64,000 nt of DNA. It comes from Halocatena salina (GTDB lineage: Archaea; Halobacteriota; Halobacteria; Halobacteriales; Haloarculaceae). A program made the translations under genes and the position numbers. Shown here piece by piece: positions 16,326-27,240 of this stretch. Numbering within the stretch: the stretch's first letter is position 1; each line of letters begins with the position of its first letter. The stretch is taken from assembly GCF_023115355.1 (NCBI RefSeq), contig NZ_CP096019.1:1860001-1924000 (forward strand), read 5' to 3'. Below the pieces are notes generated by a model, which did no database searches, had not been told where the DNA came from, and saw only the letters and a list, made by a program, of their open reading frames with translations.

Positions 16326-17592
16326 CCTCCTCACCTCCGTCCGGGTTCGGTTTCTCTGCGATCGTCCGCCGACCGATCATCCGGAAGAACTCCGGCATCG
16401 CAACGAACAGAACGATCAGCCCACGCAACACGTCCACGAGCTGTGGTGGCATCGATGTGGAGGTGTCGATGACGATCGCTCCGCTTTTGATGATTCCAAA
16501 CAACGGCGCTGCGAACAAGACGCCCAACGGGTTGTTGCCGGCGAGGATGGCGACCGTGATGCCGTCGAACCCGTAGGACGGCACGCCGGTCTGGAAATTA
16601 CCGAGAATCATCATGACGTACATCGCGCCGCCGAGACCGCCCAGCGCCCCCGAGAGCGTTAGGCTCGCAACGATGGTCCGTTTGGTTTTGACGCCGCCGT
16701 ACTCGGCTCCGGTGGGTTGGAGTCCACTCGTGCGGAGATCGTACCCCAGCGTAGTGTATCTCAACAGATAGTAGATCACACCGCCGAACCCGATCGCAAT
16801 GGCGAGCGCAAACAGGGAGAATTTCATTCGGGGGTCGAACACGACTGACGGGATCGTCGCGCCGTCGGGAAGCGGAACCGTCTCGACCACCTGACTGTCG
16901 GGCCGTTGGAAATGGTTCGAGACGAGATACAGGGCGAACTGCGCAGCGACGAAGTTGAGCATGATGGTTGTGATCACCTCGTTGGCGTCGGCGTATGCTT
17001 TGAGAACGCCGGGGATGGCTCCGTACAGCCCACCAGCGACCGCGCCGATGCCCAGTCCGGTGGGAACGAGCAGGACCGTCCCCATCACGCCACCGGGAAC
17101 GAGTGGCGCCAACACGAGCAGTCCCAGCGCGCTTGCGAGTGCGCCAGCGACGAGTTGTCCCTGTGTTCCGATGTTGAACACGCCCGACCGGAACGCAAGC
17201 GCCACCGACAACCCGGTCAACACGAGTACAGTCGTTTCCCGCAGCGTCACCGCCATCGCCGCGTTAAACGGACTCCACCCCTTCCGGAACGGCGGGGCGA
17301 ATTCGCCCTGAAACGGCCGAAACAGCGGGTTCATCGGATCGCCTAACGCCCCGAAGAACAACCGGTCGAACACCGTGACCGGATCGTAACAGAATCCGAC
17401 ACCGAAATACGTCGCTGCTGCGGTCGTACACGTCGTCATCCGTCCTGAAACGAGAATGAGCACCGCACCGACGAGCACCGCGAGAACGAGCGCTGCCGTG
17501 CTGATCAAGATCCGCTCGACCGCCGACAGCCGAGCAGATCGTTCGAGGACAGCTCGTAGCCGTTCTTTCGCTCGTGAGAGCACATCACTCAT
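16318..17592 (-). CDS. Nucleoside ABC transporter permease (first subunit)
   Basis: The larger permease subunit, 424 residues with about ten hydrophobic segments. ETTVLVLTGLSVALAFRSGVFNIGTQGQL is the family's conserved N-terminal block (NupP/YufP type) and DLRTSGLQPTGAEYGGVK is the cytoplasmic coupling loop. The first 40 residues are an extra amphipathic/hydrophobic segment (SAVERILISTAALVLAVLVGAV). The ATG at 17592 overlaps the ATPase gene by 8 bases; GTG-type starts upstream are less likely. Together with the ATPase and BMP lipoprotein it should import nucleosides. Confidence 0.92.
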   Translation of the reverse strand: MSDVLSRAKERLRAVLERSARLSAVERILISTAALVLAVLVGAVLILVSGRMTTCTTAAATYFGVGFCYDPVTVFDRLFFGALGDPMNPLFRPFQGEFAPPFRKGWSPFNAAMAVTLRETTVLVLTGLSVALAFRSGVFNIGTQGQLVAGALASALGLLVLAPLVPGGVMGTVLLVPTGLGIGAVAGGLYGAIPGVLKAYADANEVITTIMLNFVAAQFALYLVSNHFQRPDSQVVETVPLPDGATIPSVVFDPRMKFSLFALAIAIGFGGVIYYLLRYTTLGYDLRTSGLQPTGAEYGGVKTKRTIVASLTLSGALGGLGGAMYVMMILGNFQTGVPSYGFDGITVAILAGNNPLGVLFAAPLFGIIKSGAIVIDTSTSMPPQLVDVLRGLIVLFVAMPEFFRMIGRRTIAEKPNPDGGEEDA

Positions 17593-19123
17593 CGGCGTGC
17601 ACCTCACGTTCCGGCTGTTCGCCAGCCATCAACAGTCCGAGTTCCTCTTCGGTGACGGCTCCGGGATCGACGGTGTCCACGAACTCGCCCTCGTACATCA
17701 CCGCCAACCGGTCGGACAGCCCCCGAACTTCCTCTAGCTTCGAGGAGACGAGCAACACCCCAACGCCCGCGTTGCGGAGTTCCAACAGCCGCTCGTGGAT
17801 GAATTCCGTCGATCCGATGTCCACGCCACGAGTGGGGTGAGCAGCAACGACGAGCCGCGGATCACGAGCGAACTCTCGACCGACGATGAACTTCTGCTGA
17901 TTGCCACCGGAAAGCGACGACACTGTAGCGTCCGGATCGGGCGGTTGCACGTCGTACTCCTCGATGATCGTTTCCGTATGCTCGCGGGTGTGTGACCAAT
18001 CGATCCGTCCGTTGTTCGCAAACACTTCGCCGTGTTGGCTCCCTAACAACCCGTTCTCGACCAGATCGAACTCCATCACTACTCCTCGTTCATGTCTATC
18101 AGCAGGAATGTACGCCATGCCCTGATCGATGCGCTCTCGGCGGGAGTCGTCGGTGATCTCTCGGCCGTTGAACCCGATCGTCCCGGCTTGGGGATACCGC
18201 AAGCCGGTGATGGCTTCGATCAGCTCGCTCTGTCCATTGCCGTCCACGCCAGCGATTCCGAACACCTCACCCCGCCGGACGGCAAAAGACACATCGGAAA
18301 CTACATCGATCTCTTGTTCGTTCACAACCGTGAGATCGTCGACCGACAGGGCCACTTCTCCCGGGTCGGGGGGTGACGTTTCGATTTCCAACAACACCTC
18401 TCGACCGACCATCAACTCCGCCAGCTCCTCGCGTGTGGTTTCCTCGGCGTCGACCGTGCCGACGTTTCGACCGTCGCGGAGCACGGTGATCTCGTCGGCG
18501 GCCCGCATCGCCTCACCGAGCTTGTGCGTGATGAAAATAATCGTTTTGTCCTGCTCGGTCAGCAGTTCGAACACCGAGAGGAGTTCTTCGACCTCTTGAG
18601 GTGTCAACACTGCCGTCGGCTCGTCCAGAATGAGAACGTCGGTTCCCCGGTACAGCGCCTTCAGGATCTCGGTACGCTGTTGGACTCCGACGCTCAACTC
18701 CGAGATCCGGGCCTCGGGATCGACATCGAGCCCGAATCGATCACAGAGATGGGCAACGTCCTGACGGGCTTGGTCGCGGTCGATCGCCATTCCGCCCCAT
18801 TTCCGGGGCTCTGCCCCGAGTGTCACGTTTTCAGCGACAGTCATCGAATCGACGAGCATGAAATGCTGGTGGATCATTCCGATCCCCGCATCGATCGCGT
18901 CCTGTGGCGTCTGGAACGATCGCTCGGTGCCGTCTACGACGATCTGTCCCGCGGTCGGCTCGTACAGCCCATACAGAACGTTCATCAGCGTCGTCTTTCC
19001 GGCACCGTTCTCACCGAGGAGCGCGTGAACCGTCCCACGTTCGACGGTGAGATCGACGTCGTCGTTAGCGAGAACACCCGGGAAACGTTTCGTGATTCCA
19101 TCGAGGGAAACGGCCGGCGTCAT
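17585..19123 (-). CDS. Nucleoside ABC transporter ATP-binding protein (two nucleotide-binding domains)
   Basis: A 512-residue duplicated ATPase (NupO/YufO type, related to RbsA/MglA). The first domain (1-235) has Walker A GENGAGKTT, signature LSVGVQQR and Walker B LILDEPTAVL. The second (255-505) has an atypical Walker A GVDGNGQSELIEA, signature LSGGNQQK and a Walker B-like LVVAAHPTRGVDIGS. Replacement of the Walker A Lys by Gln and of the Walker B Asp-Glu by Ala-His in the second half is the pattern in sugar/nucleoside ABC importers, where only the first site hydrolyses well. It lies between the BMP lipoprotein gene and the permeases. Confidence 0.95.
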   Translation of the reverse strand: MTPAVSLDGITKRFPGVLANDDVDLTVERGTVHALLGENGAGKTTLMNVLYGLYEPTAGQIVVDGTERSFQTPQDAIDAGIGMIHQHFMLVDSMTVAENVTLGAEPRKWGGMAIDRDQARQDVAHLCDRFGLDVDPEARISELSVGVQQRTEILKALYRGTDVLILDEPTAVLTPQEVEELLSVFELLTEQDKTIIFITHKLGEAMRAADEITVLRDGRNVGTVDAEETTREELAELMVGREVLLEIETSPPDPGEVALSVDDLTVVNEQEIDVVSDVSFAVRRGEVFGIAGVDGNGQSELIEAITGLRYPQAGTIGFNGREITDDSRRERIDQGMAYIPADRHERGVVMEFDLVENGLLGSQHGEVFANNGRIDWSHTREHTETIIEEYDVQPPDPDATVSSLSGGNQQKFIVGREFARDPRLVVAAHPTRGVDIGSTEFIHERLLELRNAGVGVLLVSSKLEEVRGLSDRLAVMYEGEFVDTVDPGAVTEEELGLLMAGEQPEREVHADE

Positions 19124-19178
19124 CTATCTATCTGGTGGTGTACCGCTCGTCCAGAGACACGAACCATCATCTGAATTA

Positions 19179-20255
19179 TTAGACGTTAGATGGATCCGTC
19201 GGGATGGAAATCTCACCCGACACGATCTGTTCTTTCGAGGTTTCGAGTTTCGATTTGATTTCGTCTGGGATCTCCGAGCCGATCGCCTCGCCGTACACCG
19301 TCTTCACCCCTTCTTGTTCTAACCCCAGCTCGGTCGCCGTTCCGCCTTCGAAGGACTCTTCGACCACACCCTCGATGGCGTCGAACATGGCGATGTTGAC
19401 GTATTTGACCATACTGGCGAGGATGTGATCGGCGTATTTGGATTCAGTCTTCGACTGGTCGCTGTCGACTCCGATCGCATACCGGCCTGCCTCCTGTGCG
19501 GCCTGGAAGACGCCGGTTCCGGTGTTGCCCGAGGCGTGATAAATGATGTCGACACCGTTGTTGTACTGAGTCAACGCTGCCTCTTTTCCACGAGTAACGT
19601 CATTGAATGAGCCGATGTAATTACTCGTGATGTCGATGGAGTCATCGGTGTAGGCGACGCCAGCTTTGAAACCCGCTTCGAACTTCTTTATGAGCGGGTT
19701 TTCCTTCCCGCCGATGAAACCGACGCTCGTCGCGTCGGTCGTTGACGCCGCGCCCGTCGACAGTCCATCGGTCGTGAGTAGCCCGGCAAGGTGGCCCACC
19801 TGAAAAGAGCCTTCTTCTTCGCGGAACTGGTAGCTCTCGACGTTCGGCTCGTCGACGTTCGCATCGACAAGCATGAACTGCTGGTCTGGAAATTGCGGTG
19901 CGGTGTCCGACAGCGGGTCTCCCTGCAGCGAACCGATGCAGCAGACGAGATCGTAATCTGGAGATGTCGATTGGGCGTACTGGCTCTGGAACCGCGAGAA
20001 TTCGGACGTATCCGACGGCTGGGAGTGTTCGGTCTGGATCGAAAGCTCCTCTTTAGCACGTTCGAGACCAGTCTGTGCCTGGTCGTTGAACGAGCCATCA
20101 CCGAGACCGCCGGTGGCGTACACCACTGCGACGGAAGCCGATCCTCCGTCGGTGTTCTCCGTATCCCCATCGTTTTCCGTCGGACCCCCGGTACAGCCCG
20201 CAAGCCCCGCGATACTTGTCACTCCGAGTGTCTTCACAAAGGTACGTCTGTCCAT
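19179..20255 (-). CDS. BMP-family nucleoside-binding lipoprotein
   Basis: Substrate-binding component of the transporter, 358 residues. It is a Tat lipoprotein: RR at residues 3-4 (MDRRTFVKTLG) followed by a lipobox GLAGC with C21, so it is anchored outside the membrane. After an acidic linker (NDGDTENTDGG) the type I periplasmic fold begins VAVVYATGGLGDGSFNDQAQ, the hallmark of BmpA/PnrA proteins. Later motifs are GFIGGKENPLIKKFEAGFKAG, IIYHASGNTGTGVFQAA and AIGVDSDQ. The family binds purine and pyrimidine nucleosides. It is the first gene of a six-gene operon ending in udp. Confidence 0.95.
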   Translation of the reverse strand: MDRRTFVKTLGVTSIAGLAGCTGGPTENDGDTENTDGGSASVAVVYATGGLGDGSFNDQAQTGLERAKEELSIQTEHSQPSDTSEFSRFQSQYAQSTSPDYDLVCCIGSLQGDPLSDTAPQFPDQQFMLVDANVDEPNVESYQFREEEGSFQVGHLAGLLTTDGLSTGAASTTDATSVGFIGGKENPLIKKFEAGFKAGVAYTDDSIDITSNYIGSFNDVTRGKEAALTQYNNGVDIIYHASGNTGTGVFQAAQEAGRYAIGVDSDQSKTESKYADHILASMVKYVNIAMFDAIEGVVEESFEGGTATELGLEQEGVKTVYGEAIGSEIPDEIKSKLETSKEQIVSGEISIPTDPSNV

Positions 20256-20322
20256 GACTATAGAACACTACAGATCATTCACAACTTTACCGGGTTAAAA
20301 ACGTCGCTTCCTTTCTGAGCTC

Positions 20323-21762
20323 TCAATCACGAGCATCGTTCACCGCCCGGTCGACCACGCTAGTAACGGTGTCGACCAACTCGTCGACCCCTGTGCTCTC
20401 GGCGTACACCCGGATGTACGGCTCCGTGCCGCTCGGTCGGACGAGTGTCCATGCTCCGTCGTCGAACGCCAAGCGGACGCCGTGTTCTTCGTTTATCGTT
20501 GCCGCGGGGAACTGCTCAGAAAGCCGCTGTGGGACTCGTTCCATCGCCTGACTCTTGTATCCGTCAGGACAGGTGACGTTCTCCTTCCGGTATGGGCGCT
20601 CGGTGATGGGATCTCGCAACACAGCCAGTCCGTTCTGTCCCCCTTCGACTTGGGGATCGTCCGGATCCTCAGCAGCGGTGGCGACGAGCACTGATACGAC
20701 GGCGGCGCTGGTCACGCCGTCGATCCACGATCCAAACCCGGGATGAATGTGTTTCCACGGCTCGCCGGCGAAGACGACAGAGCCACTTTCCTCGTGGACG
20801 GTGGCGATGCCGTCGTGGAGATATCCGAGCCGGACCCGCTCGGTCCGTCCACCGACCGCCTCGACGCGCTCGTCGATCCGATCGGAGGCGTTGGGCGTCG
20901 TCACGACGACCGGATCGCTGGCATCGCTCGCGCGGACGTAGTGCTCGGCGAGGATGGCAAGCACCGTGTCCTCGTGGACGACTGCCCCGGTGCCGTCGAC
21001 GATGACGATCCGATCGGCATCGCCATCGTGACCGATTCCCACGACCGGATCCTCGTACCCTTCGACGAACTCCCGAAGATCGGACAACGTGACCGGTGTC
21101 GGTTTACTCGGTCGGCCGGGGAAATGCCCATCGACGTTTGCGTTCAACGCCACGACGTGCGCCCCCAGCTCGCGGAGCACCTGTGGCGTCGCAAGCGAGG
21201 CCATCCCGTTGGCGCAGTCGACGACGACCGTTAGTCCGTTCAGGTTGATCTCCGTCGATCCGGTCGCACGCTCAGCGTAGGAACGCGCGTCGATTCCAAC
21301 GGCTCGTGCGTACTCGACCACCGCTTGCCGATAGGTTGACAGCGCTTCCAAGCGTTCGGTCGCCCCCCATTCGTCCCACTCGACCGGTGTGGGCCCGTCG
21401 TCGACGTGTTCTTCGATCCGTGCTTCCCGCTCGGCGTCGAACTCCTCGCCATCGACAAAGAGCTTGATCCCATTGTCGGGCGGAGGGTTGTGGCTCGCAG
21501 TGAGCATCACCCCGTGCCGGCCACGGGAAGCGTACGCCAGTGCGGGCGTCGGGAGCTGTCCAGCGCGCAACGCCCGCGCGCCCCCACTCGTTACCCCCGA
21601 CTCGACTGCCCCAGCCAGTGCTGTCCCGGTCTCACGACCATCTCGAGCGATGACAACTTCCGTTGCTTTCTGTCCGACAGCTTGTCCGACTGCGAGCGCC
21701 AGCGACGGCGTGACACTCTCCCGAGCGTCACCCCGGATTCCAGCGGTTCCGAACAGACCCAT
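20323..21762 (-). CDS. glmM: Phosphoglucomutase/phosphomannomutase family protein
   Basis: Alpha-D-phosphohexomutase of 479 residues with four domains. Active-site phosphoserine loop MLTASHNPPPDNGIKLF at about residues 88-104, metal-binding GHDGDADRIVIVD at about 243-255, sugar-binding loop GEPWKHIHPGF (about 332-342) in place of the usual GEESGH, and phosphate-binding RPSGTEPYIRV near 445. The first residues (MGLFGTAGIRGDA) fit the phosphoglucosamine mutase type. The altered domain-3 loop makes the substrate uncertain; glucosamine 1-/6-phosphate, glucose or mannose phosphates are possible. Stands alone between the BMP operon and DUF5793. Confidence 0.9.
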   Translation of the reverse strand: MGLFGTAGIRGDARESVTPSLALAVGQAVGQKATEVVIARDGRETGTALAGAVESGVTSGGARALRAGQLPTPALAYASRGRHGVMLTASHNPPPDNGIKLFVDGEEFDAEREARIEEHVDDGPTPVEWDEWGATERLEALSTYRQAVVEYARAVGIDARSYAERATGSTEINLNGLTVVVDCANGMASLATPQVLRELGAHVVALNANVDGHFPGRPSKPTPVTLSDLREFVEGYEDPVVGIGHDGDADRIVIVDGTGAVVHEDTVLAILAEHYVRASDASDPVVVTTPNASDRIDERVEAVGGRTERVRLGYLHDGIATVHEESGSVVFAGEPWKHIHPGFGSWIDGVTSAAVVSVLVATAAEDPDDPQVEGGQNGLAVLRDPITERPYRKENVTCPDGYKSQAMERVPQRLSEQFPAATINEEHGVRLAFDDGAWTLVRPSGTEPYIRVYAESTGVDELVDTVTSVVDRAVNDARD

Positions 21763-21919
21763 ACCGGCTATCAGCGTGGCCGATACTTACGAATGACGTT
21801 GCCCAACGATGCCGATATCGGGATATAACAACTCATAGTTGAATATGTAAAAGAACGGTTGTCGGCTCGACTGCCCGAGCATTCCGGATCTGGTTGGTTG
21901 CAAGCGCTCGCTACTTAGT

Positions 21920-22369
21920 TCACAGCTCCACACCGCTGGGGATGAGACTGTGTTGACGGAGGAGTTCGCCGTCGGTGCTGTAGACGAGAAAGAGATCCCG
22001 ATCACAAGAAAGCACCTCGCGGTCGTTGATCGTGAGTGTGAACTGATACTGGCCGTCTGTCGTCGAATCGTCGTGTTCCCGTGCGGCGGTGACGAGACGG
22101 TCGATCGTTCCGGCATCGGCGTTGCATTCGAGGATGAAATCGCCTGTGATGCGGTCGGTCACAGCGAACACTCCCGACGTCCCCGGAGCCATCGAACCGT
22201 CGCGCATTCGGTATGATACCTCAAGGCGGTCGGAGTCGAGTGACGGAGTCGTCCCGGTGTCCGCACCCAACTGTTCCATGAACTGCTCGGATGGCCCATC
22301 GAAGCTGACGGTGATCTGGGGTTTCGATCTGTCCCCGGTGGTGACATCGAGAGCGAAATAATCTCGCAT
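21920..22369 (-). CDS. DUF5793 family protein
   Basis: A 149-residue haloarchaeal protein that I match to DUF5793 from its N-terminus (MRDYFALDV), middle (GVFAVTDRITGDFILECNAD) and C-terminus (FLVYSTDGELLRQHSLIPSGVEL). The function is not known. It is soluble and acidic, without cysteine clusters or catalytic motifs; alternating beta-strands (QITVSFDGPSEQF, LEVSYRMRDG, YQFTLTINDREVL) suggest a small beta-sandwich. The ATG beginning MRDYF is chosen over the Met one and four codons upstream. It lies between glmM and gyrA, all on the minus strand, with a 195-base AT-rich gap before gyrA. Confidence 0.8.
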   Translation of the reverse strand: MRDYFALDVTTGDRSKPQITVSFDGPSEQFMEQLGADTGTTPSLDSDRLEVSYRMRDGSMAPGTSGVFAVTDRITGDFILECNADAGTIDRLVTAAREHDDSTTDGQYQFTLTINDREVLSCDRDLFLVYSTDGELLRQHSLIPSGVEL

Positions 22370-22564
22370 CATCCGTATCAAGCTATGACATCAGGTACCA
22401 TGAACGTAACGCCCATGGCAGAAACTTGACATTTATATTTGCGATATCGGATACATCTCTATGTTCCTTCACCATCTGTATTTAAGATTTCGACACCTGA
22501 TAAAGTTTTTTCACTTCTGAGTTCGGCAATTACTCGGTTGGGGATTAATATTTCCCACCGTCAC

Positions 22565-25000
22565 TCACAGGGGGACGACGTCGACGGTCGCAACTCGGTC
22601 TTGGTCGTCGGGAGACATCACCTGCACGCCCATCGTGTTCCGTCCCTGCCTGGACACTTCATCCGCGTGTGTCCGCATGATCTGTCCCTGGTCGCTCATG
22701 AGGACGAGATCTTCATCGTCACTGACGGTTTCGAGTGCAACGACGACTCCGTTTCGGTCGGTGGTTTTGATGTCGACGAGGCCTTTACCGTAGCGTGATT
22801 GGGCTCGGTACTCTTCGATCGGCGTGCGCTTTCCGTAGCCGTGCTCTGTGACCGTCAGCAAGGTGGCGTCTTCGTCACGGATGGCCACAAGCCCGGCGAC
22901 CCTATCGTCGCCGACGAGTTCGATCCCGTTGACACCCCGTGCGGCCCGTCCCATCGGCCGCACGTCTTCCTCGCTGAATCGAATCGATCGGCCCTGCTCG
23001 GTGCCGATGAGCACGTCTGTCGTGCCGTTCGTCACCACGACGTCGACGAGTTCGTCGTCGGATTCGAGGGATACGGCACGGATTCCTGTCGAGAGAATAT
23101 TGTTGAACTCGGTCGTGGGTGTGCGTTTGATGTAGCCGTTTTTCGTGACCATCGTGAGCGAGCGATCGCCGTTGAACTCCTCGGTGTTGACGATGGCCGT
23201 CACGTCTTCGTCGGGATCGAGATCGAGCACGTTCACCGCCGATTTCCCGCGGGCCGTCCGGCTCATCTCGGGAAGCTCGTACGTTTTCAGCTGGTACACC
23301 TGTCCATTGGTGGTGAAACACAGCAAATAATCGTGGGTGTTGGCGTGGAACACCGCACTTACCCGGTCTCCGTCTTTGAGTTTCGTTCCGATGATGCCCT
23401 TTCCACCCCGGTGTTGGGCGTCGAACGTCGACAGCGCCATTCGTTTCACGTAGTTCGATTCGGTCAACACTACGATCGATTCCTCTTGGGGGATTAGATC
23501 CTCGTGACTCACCGTGCCGGCGTCCTCGATGATGGTCGTGCGCCGATCGTCGTCGTACTTCGCTTTGAGATCGTGGAGTTCGGATTTGATAACCCCCAGC
23601 AGCTCGCTCTCCTCCGAAAGGATGGTCTCGAAGCGCTCGATCTGTTCGGTGAGCGAGTCGTATTCCGATTCGATCTCTTCGGTTTCCAAAGAGGTGAGGC
23701 TGCCCAGCTGCATCCGGACGATGTGATCGGCCTGTCGCTCCGTGAAATCGAACGTCGTTTGCAACGTCGCTTTCGCTTCCGATCGGTCCGACGCGCTGTG
23801 AATCACTTCGACCACCTTCTCGGCGTTGTCGAGCGCTAACAGTCGGCCTTCGAGTACGTGCGCGCGTTCCGTGGCGTTGTCCAACTTGTGTTGGGTCCGA
23901 CGGCGCACCACTTCGCGGCGATGTTCTAAGAACGCATCGAGCATCGCCGGTAGGTCCAAAATCCTCGGCTGGCCGTCGACCAGCGCGAGCATGATGATAC
24001 TAAACGTCTGTTCGAGGTGGTGTTTCACCAGCTGATTTCTGACCACGTCCGGGTTTGCACCACGCTTGAGTTCGATGACGATGCGCACACCGTCCCGATC
24101 GGATTCGTCGCGGATGTCCCTGATTCCCTCGATCGTTCCGTCGTTGACGTCGTCGGCAATGCGTTTTATGCGCCGGGCTTTGTTCTCTTGGTACGGAAGC
24201 TCGGTTACGACGATCTGTCCCCGTTCTTCGTCGATCTCCATGGCGGCGCGCAGCCGAATTTTTCCTCGCCCCGTCGTGTAGGCGTCGTAGATTCCCGATC
24301 GGCCGACGATGTTCGCTCCCGTCGGGAAATCCGGGCCCTTGACGTACTCTATCAGTTCGGAGATCGTGCTGTCTGGATTGTCGATGCGGTGGATGAGACC
24401 GTCGACGATCTCCCCGAGGTTGTGGGGTGGAATGTTCGTGCTCATTCCGACGGCGATTCCCGATGAACCGTTCAACAACAGGTTCGGCAGCGCAGAGGGG
24501 AGCACGATCGGCTCTTCGAGCCGATCGTCGTAGTTCGGTTGGAAATCGACGGTGTCCGAATCGATGTCAGCGAGCATCTCCTCTCCGATCGGACTCATCC
24601 GAGCCTCGGTGTACCGCATCGCGGCCGGTGGATCGCCGTCAACAGAACCGAAGTTTCCTTGGCCATCGACCAGCGGATAGCGTAGCGAGAACTCTTGGGC
24701 CATCCGGGCCAGTGCGTCGTAGATCGAACTGTCCCCATGGGGGTGGTATTTCCCCATCGTATCTCCGACGATGTTCGAACATTTTCGGTGGCCAGCGTTC
24801 GACGTTATTCCGGATTCCTCCATCGCGTACAGGATCCGCTTTTGGACGGGTTTGAGACCGTCGCGCACGTCTGGCAGCGCACGCCCTGCGATGACGCTCA
24901 TCGCATAATCGATGTAACTCTGTTCCATCTCCTCTTCGATTCGGACCGTCTGTAACTGGTCGTGATCGGTGATCGGGTCTTCGGGCAGATCAGAACTCAT
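22565..25000 (-). CDS. gyrA: DNA gyrase subunit A
   Basis: Breakage-reunion subunit of the type IIA topoisomerase that introduces negative supercoils; 811 residues. The catalytic tyrosine is Y130 in [10 protein letters not shown]. The quinolone-determining segment [10 protein letters not shown] (87-95) keeps Ser91 and Asp95 like sensitive enzymes. The GyrA box needed for DNA wrapping, QHRGGKG, is present at the start of the C-terminal beta-pinwheel (about residue 525), followed by repeated blade motifs ending GYGKRTP and [10 protein letters not shown]. It acts with GyrB, whose gene is 93 bases upstream. A 26-codon frame overlaps its start. Confidence 0.98.
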   Translation of the reverse strand: MSSDLPEDPITDHDQLQTVRIEEEMEQSYIDYAMSVIAGRALPDVRDGLKPVQKRILYAMEESGITSNAGHRKCSNIVGDTMGKYHPHGDSSIYDALARMAQEFSLRYPLVDGQGNFGSVDGDPPAAMRYTEARMSPIGEEMLADIDSDTVDFQPNYDDRLEEPIVLPSALPNLLLNGSSGIAVGMSTNIPPHNLGEIVDGLIHRIDNPDSTISELIEYVKGPDFPTGANIVGRSGIYDAYTTGRGKIRLRAAMEIDEERGQIVVTELPYQENKARRIKRIADDVNDGTIEGIRDIRDESDRDGVRIVIELKRGANPDVVRNQLVKHHLEQTFSIIMLALVDGQPRILDLPAMLDAFLEHRREVVRRRTQHKLDNATERAHVLEGRLLALDNAEKVVEVIHSASDRSEAKATLQTTFDFTERQADHIVRMQLGSLTSLETEEIESEYDSLTEQIERFETILSEESELLGVIKSELHDLKAKYDDDRRTTIIEDAGTVSHEDLIPQEESIVVLTESNYVKRMALSTFDAQHRGGKGIIGTKLKDGDRVSAVFHANTHDYLLCFTTNGQVYQLKTYELPEMSRTARGKSAVNVLDLDPDEDVTAIVNTEEFNGDRSLTMVTKNGYIKRTPTTEFNNILSTGIRAVSLESDDELVDVVVTNGTTDVLIGTEQGRSIRFSEEDVRPMGRAARGVNGIELVGDDRVAGLVAIRDEDATLLTVTEHGYGKRTPIEEYRAQSRYGKGLVDIKTTDRNGVVVALETVSDDEDLVLMSDQGQIMRTHADEVSRQGRNTMGVQVMSPDDQDRVATVDVVPL

Positions 25001-25070
25001 TGTTTACTTTCCGTTCGTACTCCGCGTAGTCGACTATCGGTGCGATCGCGTGTGTCGTGGCGTTCGTCAT
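24990..25070 (-). CDS. Possible 26-residue ORF between gyrB and gyrA
   Basis: ATG-initiated frame [20 protein letters not shown]... whose stop codon lies inside gyrA, so it overlaps the gyrA ATG by 11 bases. It fills most of the 93-base gyrB-gyrA gap. No family recognised. It could be a coupling leader peptide or chance. Confidence 0.25.
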   Translation of the reverse strand: MTNATTHAIAPIVDYAEYERKVNNEF

Positions 25071-25093
25071 TGTGTAACTCTCCGATTGACCGA

Positions 25094-27013
<1,920 letters not shown>

Positions 27014-27042
27014 CTACTTACTCCAGCTAACACCGTTTTGCC

Positions 27043-27050
27043 TATAAAAC
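27043..27050 (-). promoter_or_regulatory. TATA-like box of gyrB
   Basis: Read on the minus strand, GTTTTATA lies 33-40 bases before the gyrB ATG at 27010, leaving a short leader that contains GGAG. A GC-rich inverted repeat (27051-27068) abuts its upstream side where BRE would be. Confidence 0.5.
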
Positions 27051-27068
27051 CCTCGCACGCGCGCGAGG
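27051..27068. repeat. GC-rich inverted repeat next to gyrB TATA box
   Basis: CCTCGC-ACGCGC-GCGAGG. The centre is an alternating purine-pyrimidine CG tract (CGCACGCGCGCG), a sequence type prone to Z-form under negative supercoiling. It directly abuts the gyrB TATA-like box. Confidence 0.5.
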
Positions 27069-27088
27069 ACTACCGAATACTGATAAAT

Positions 27089-27115
27089 CGAATCAGACAT
27101 TCTGATTCGGTTTTT
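27089..27115. promoter_or_regulatory. 9-bp inverted repeat with T-tract in gyrB/top6B control region
   Basis: CGAATCAGA-CAT-TCTGATTCG, exact over 9 bp each side, followed by GTTTTT on the plus strand. In form it resembles an intrinsic terminator, but it lies in the middle of a divergent promoter region, so an operator is more likely. Confidence 0.5.
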
Positions 27116-27208
27116 CTCTAACTACCTATCTTCACGCTCTGTGGTGCGTGACCGGATAGCAAGCTGTCTCTCCCTGCCATTTTCACTTTCACTCTGGTGT
27201 CGCGGCTG

Positions 27209-27214
27209 TTTTAA
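27209..27214 (+). promoter_or_regulatory. TATA-like box of top6B
   Basis: TTTTAA, 27-32 bases before the top6B ATG, the spacing of a leaderless haloarchaeal promoter. Confidence 0.5.
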
Positions 27215-27240
27215 CCCCTGATGCAGTACGCCCGGCTAGC

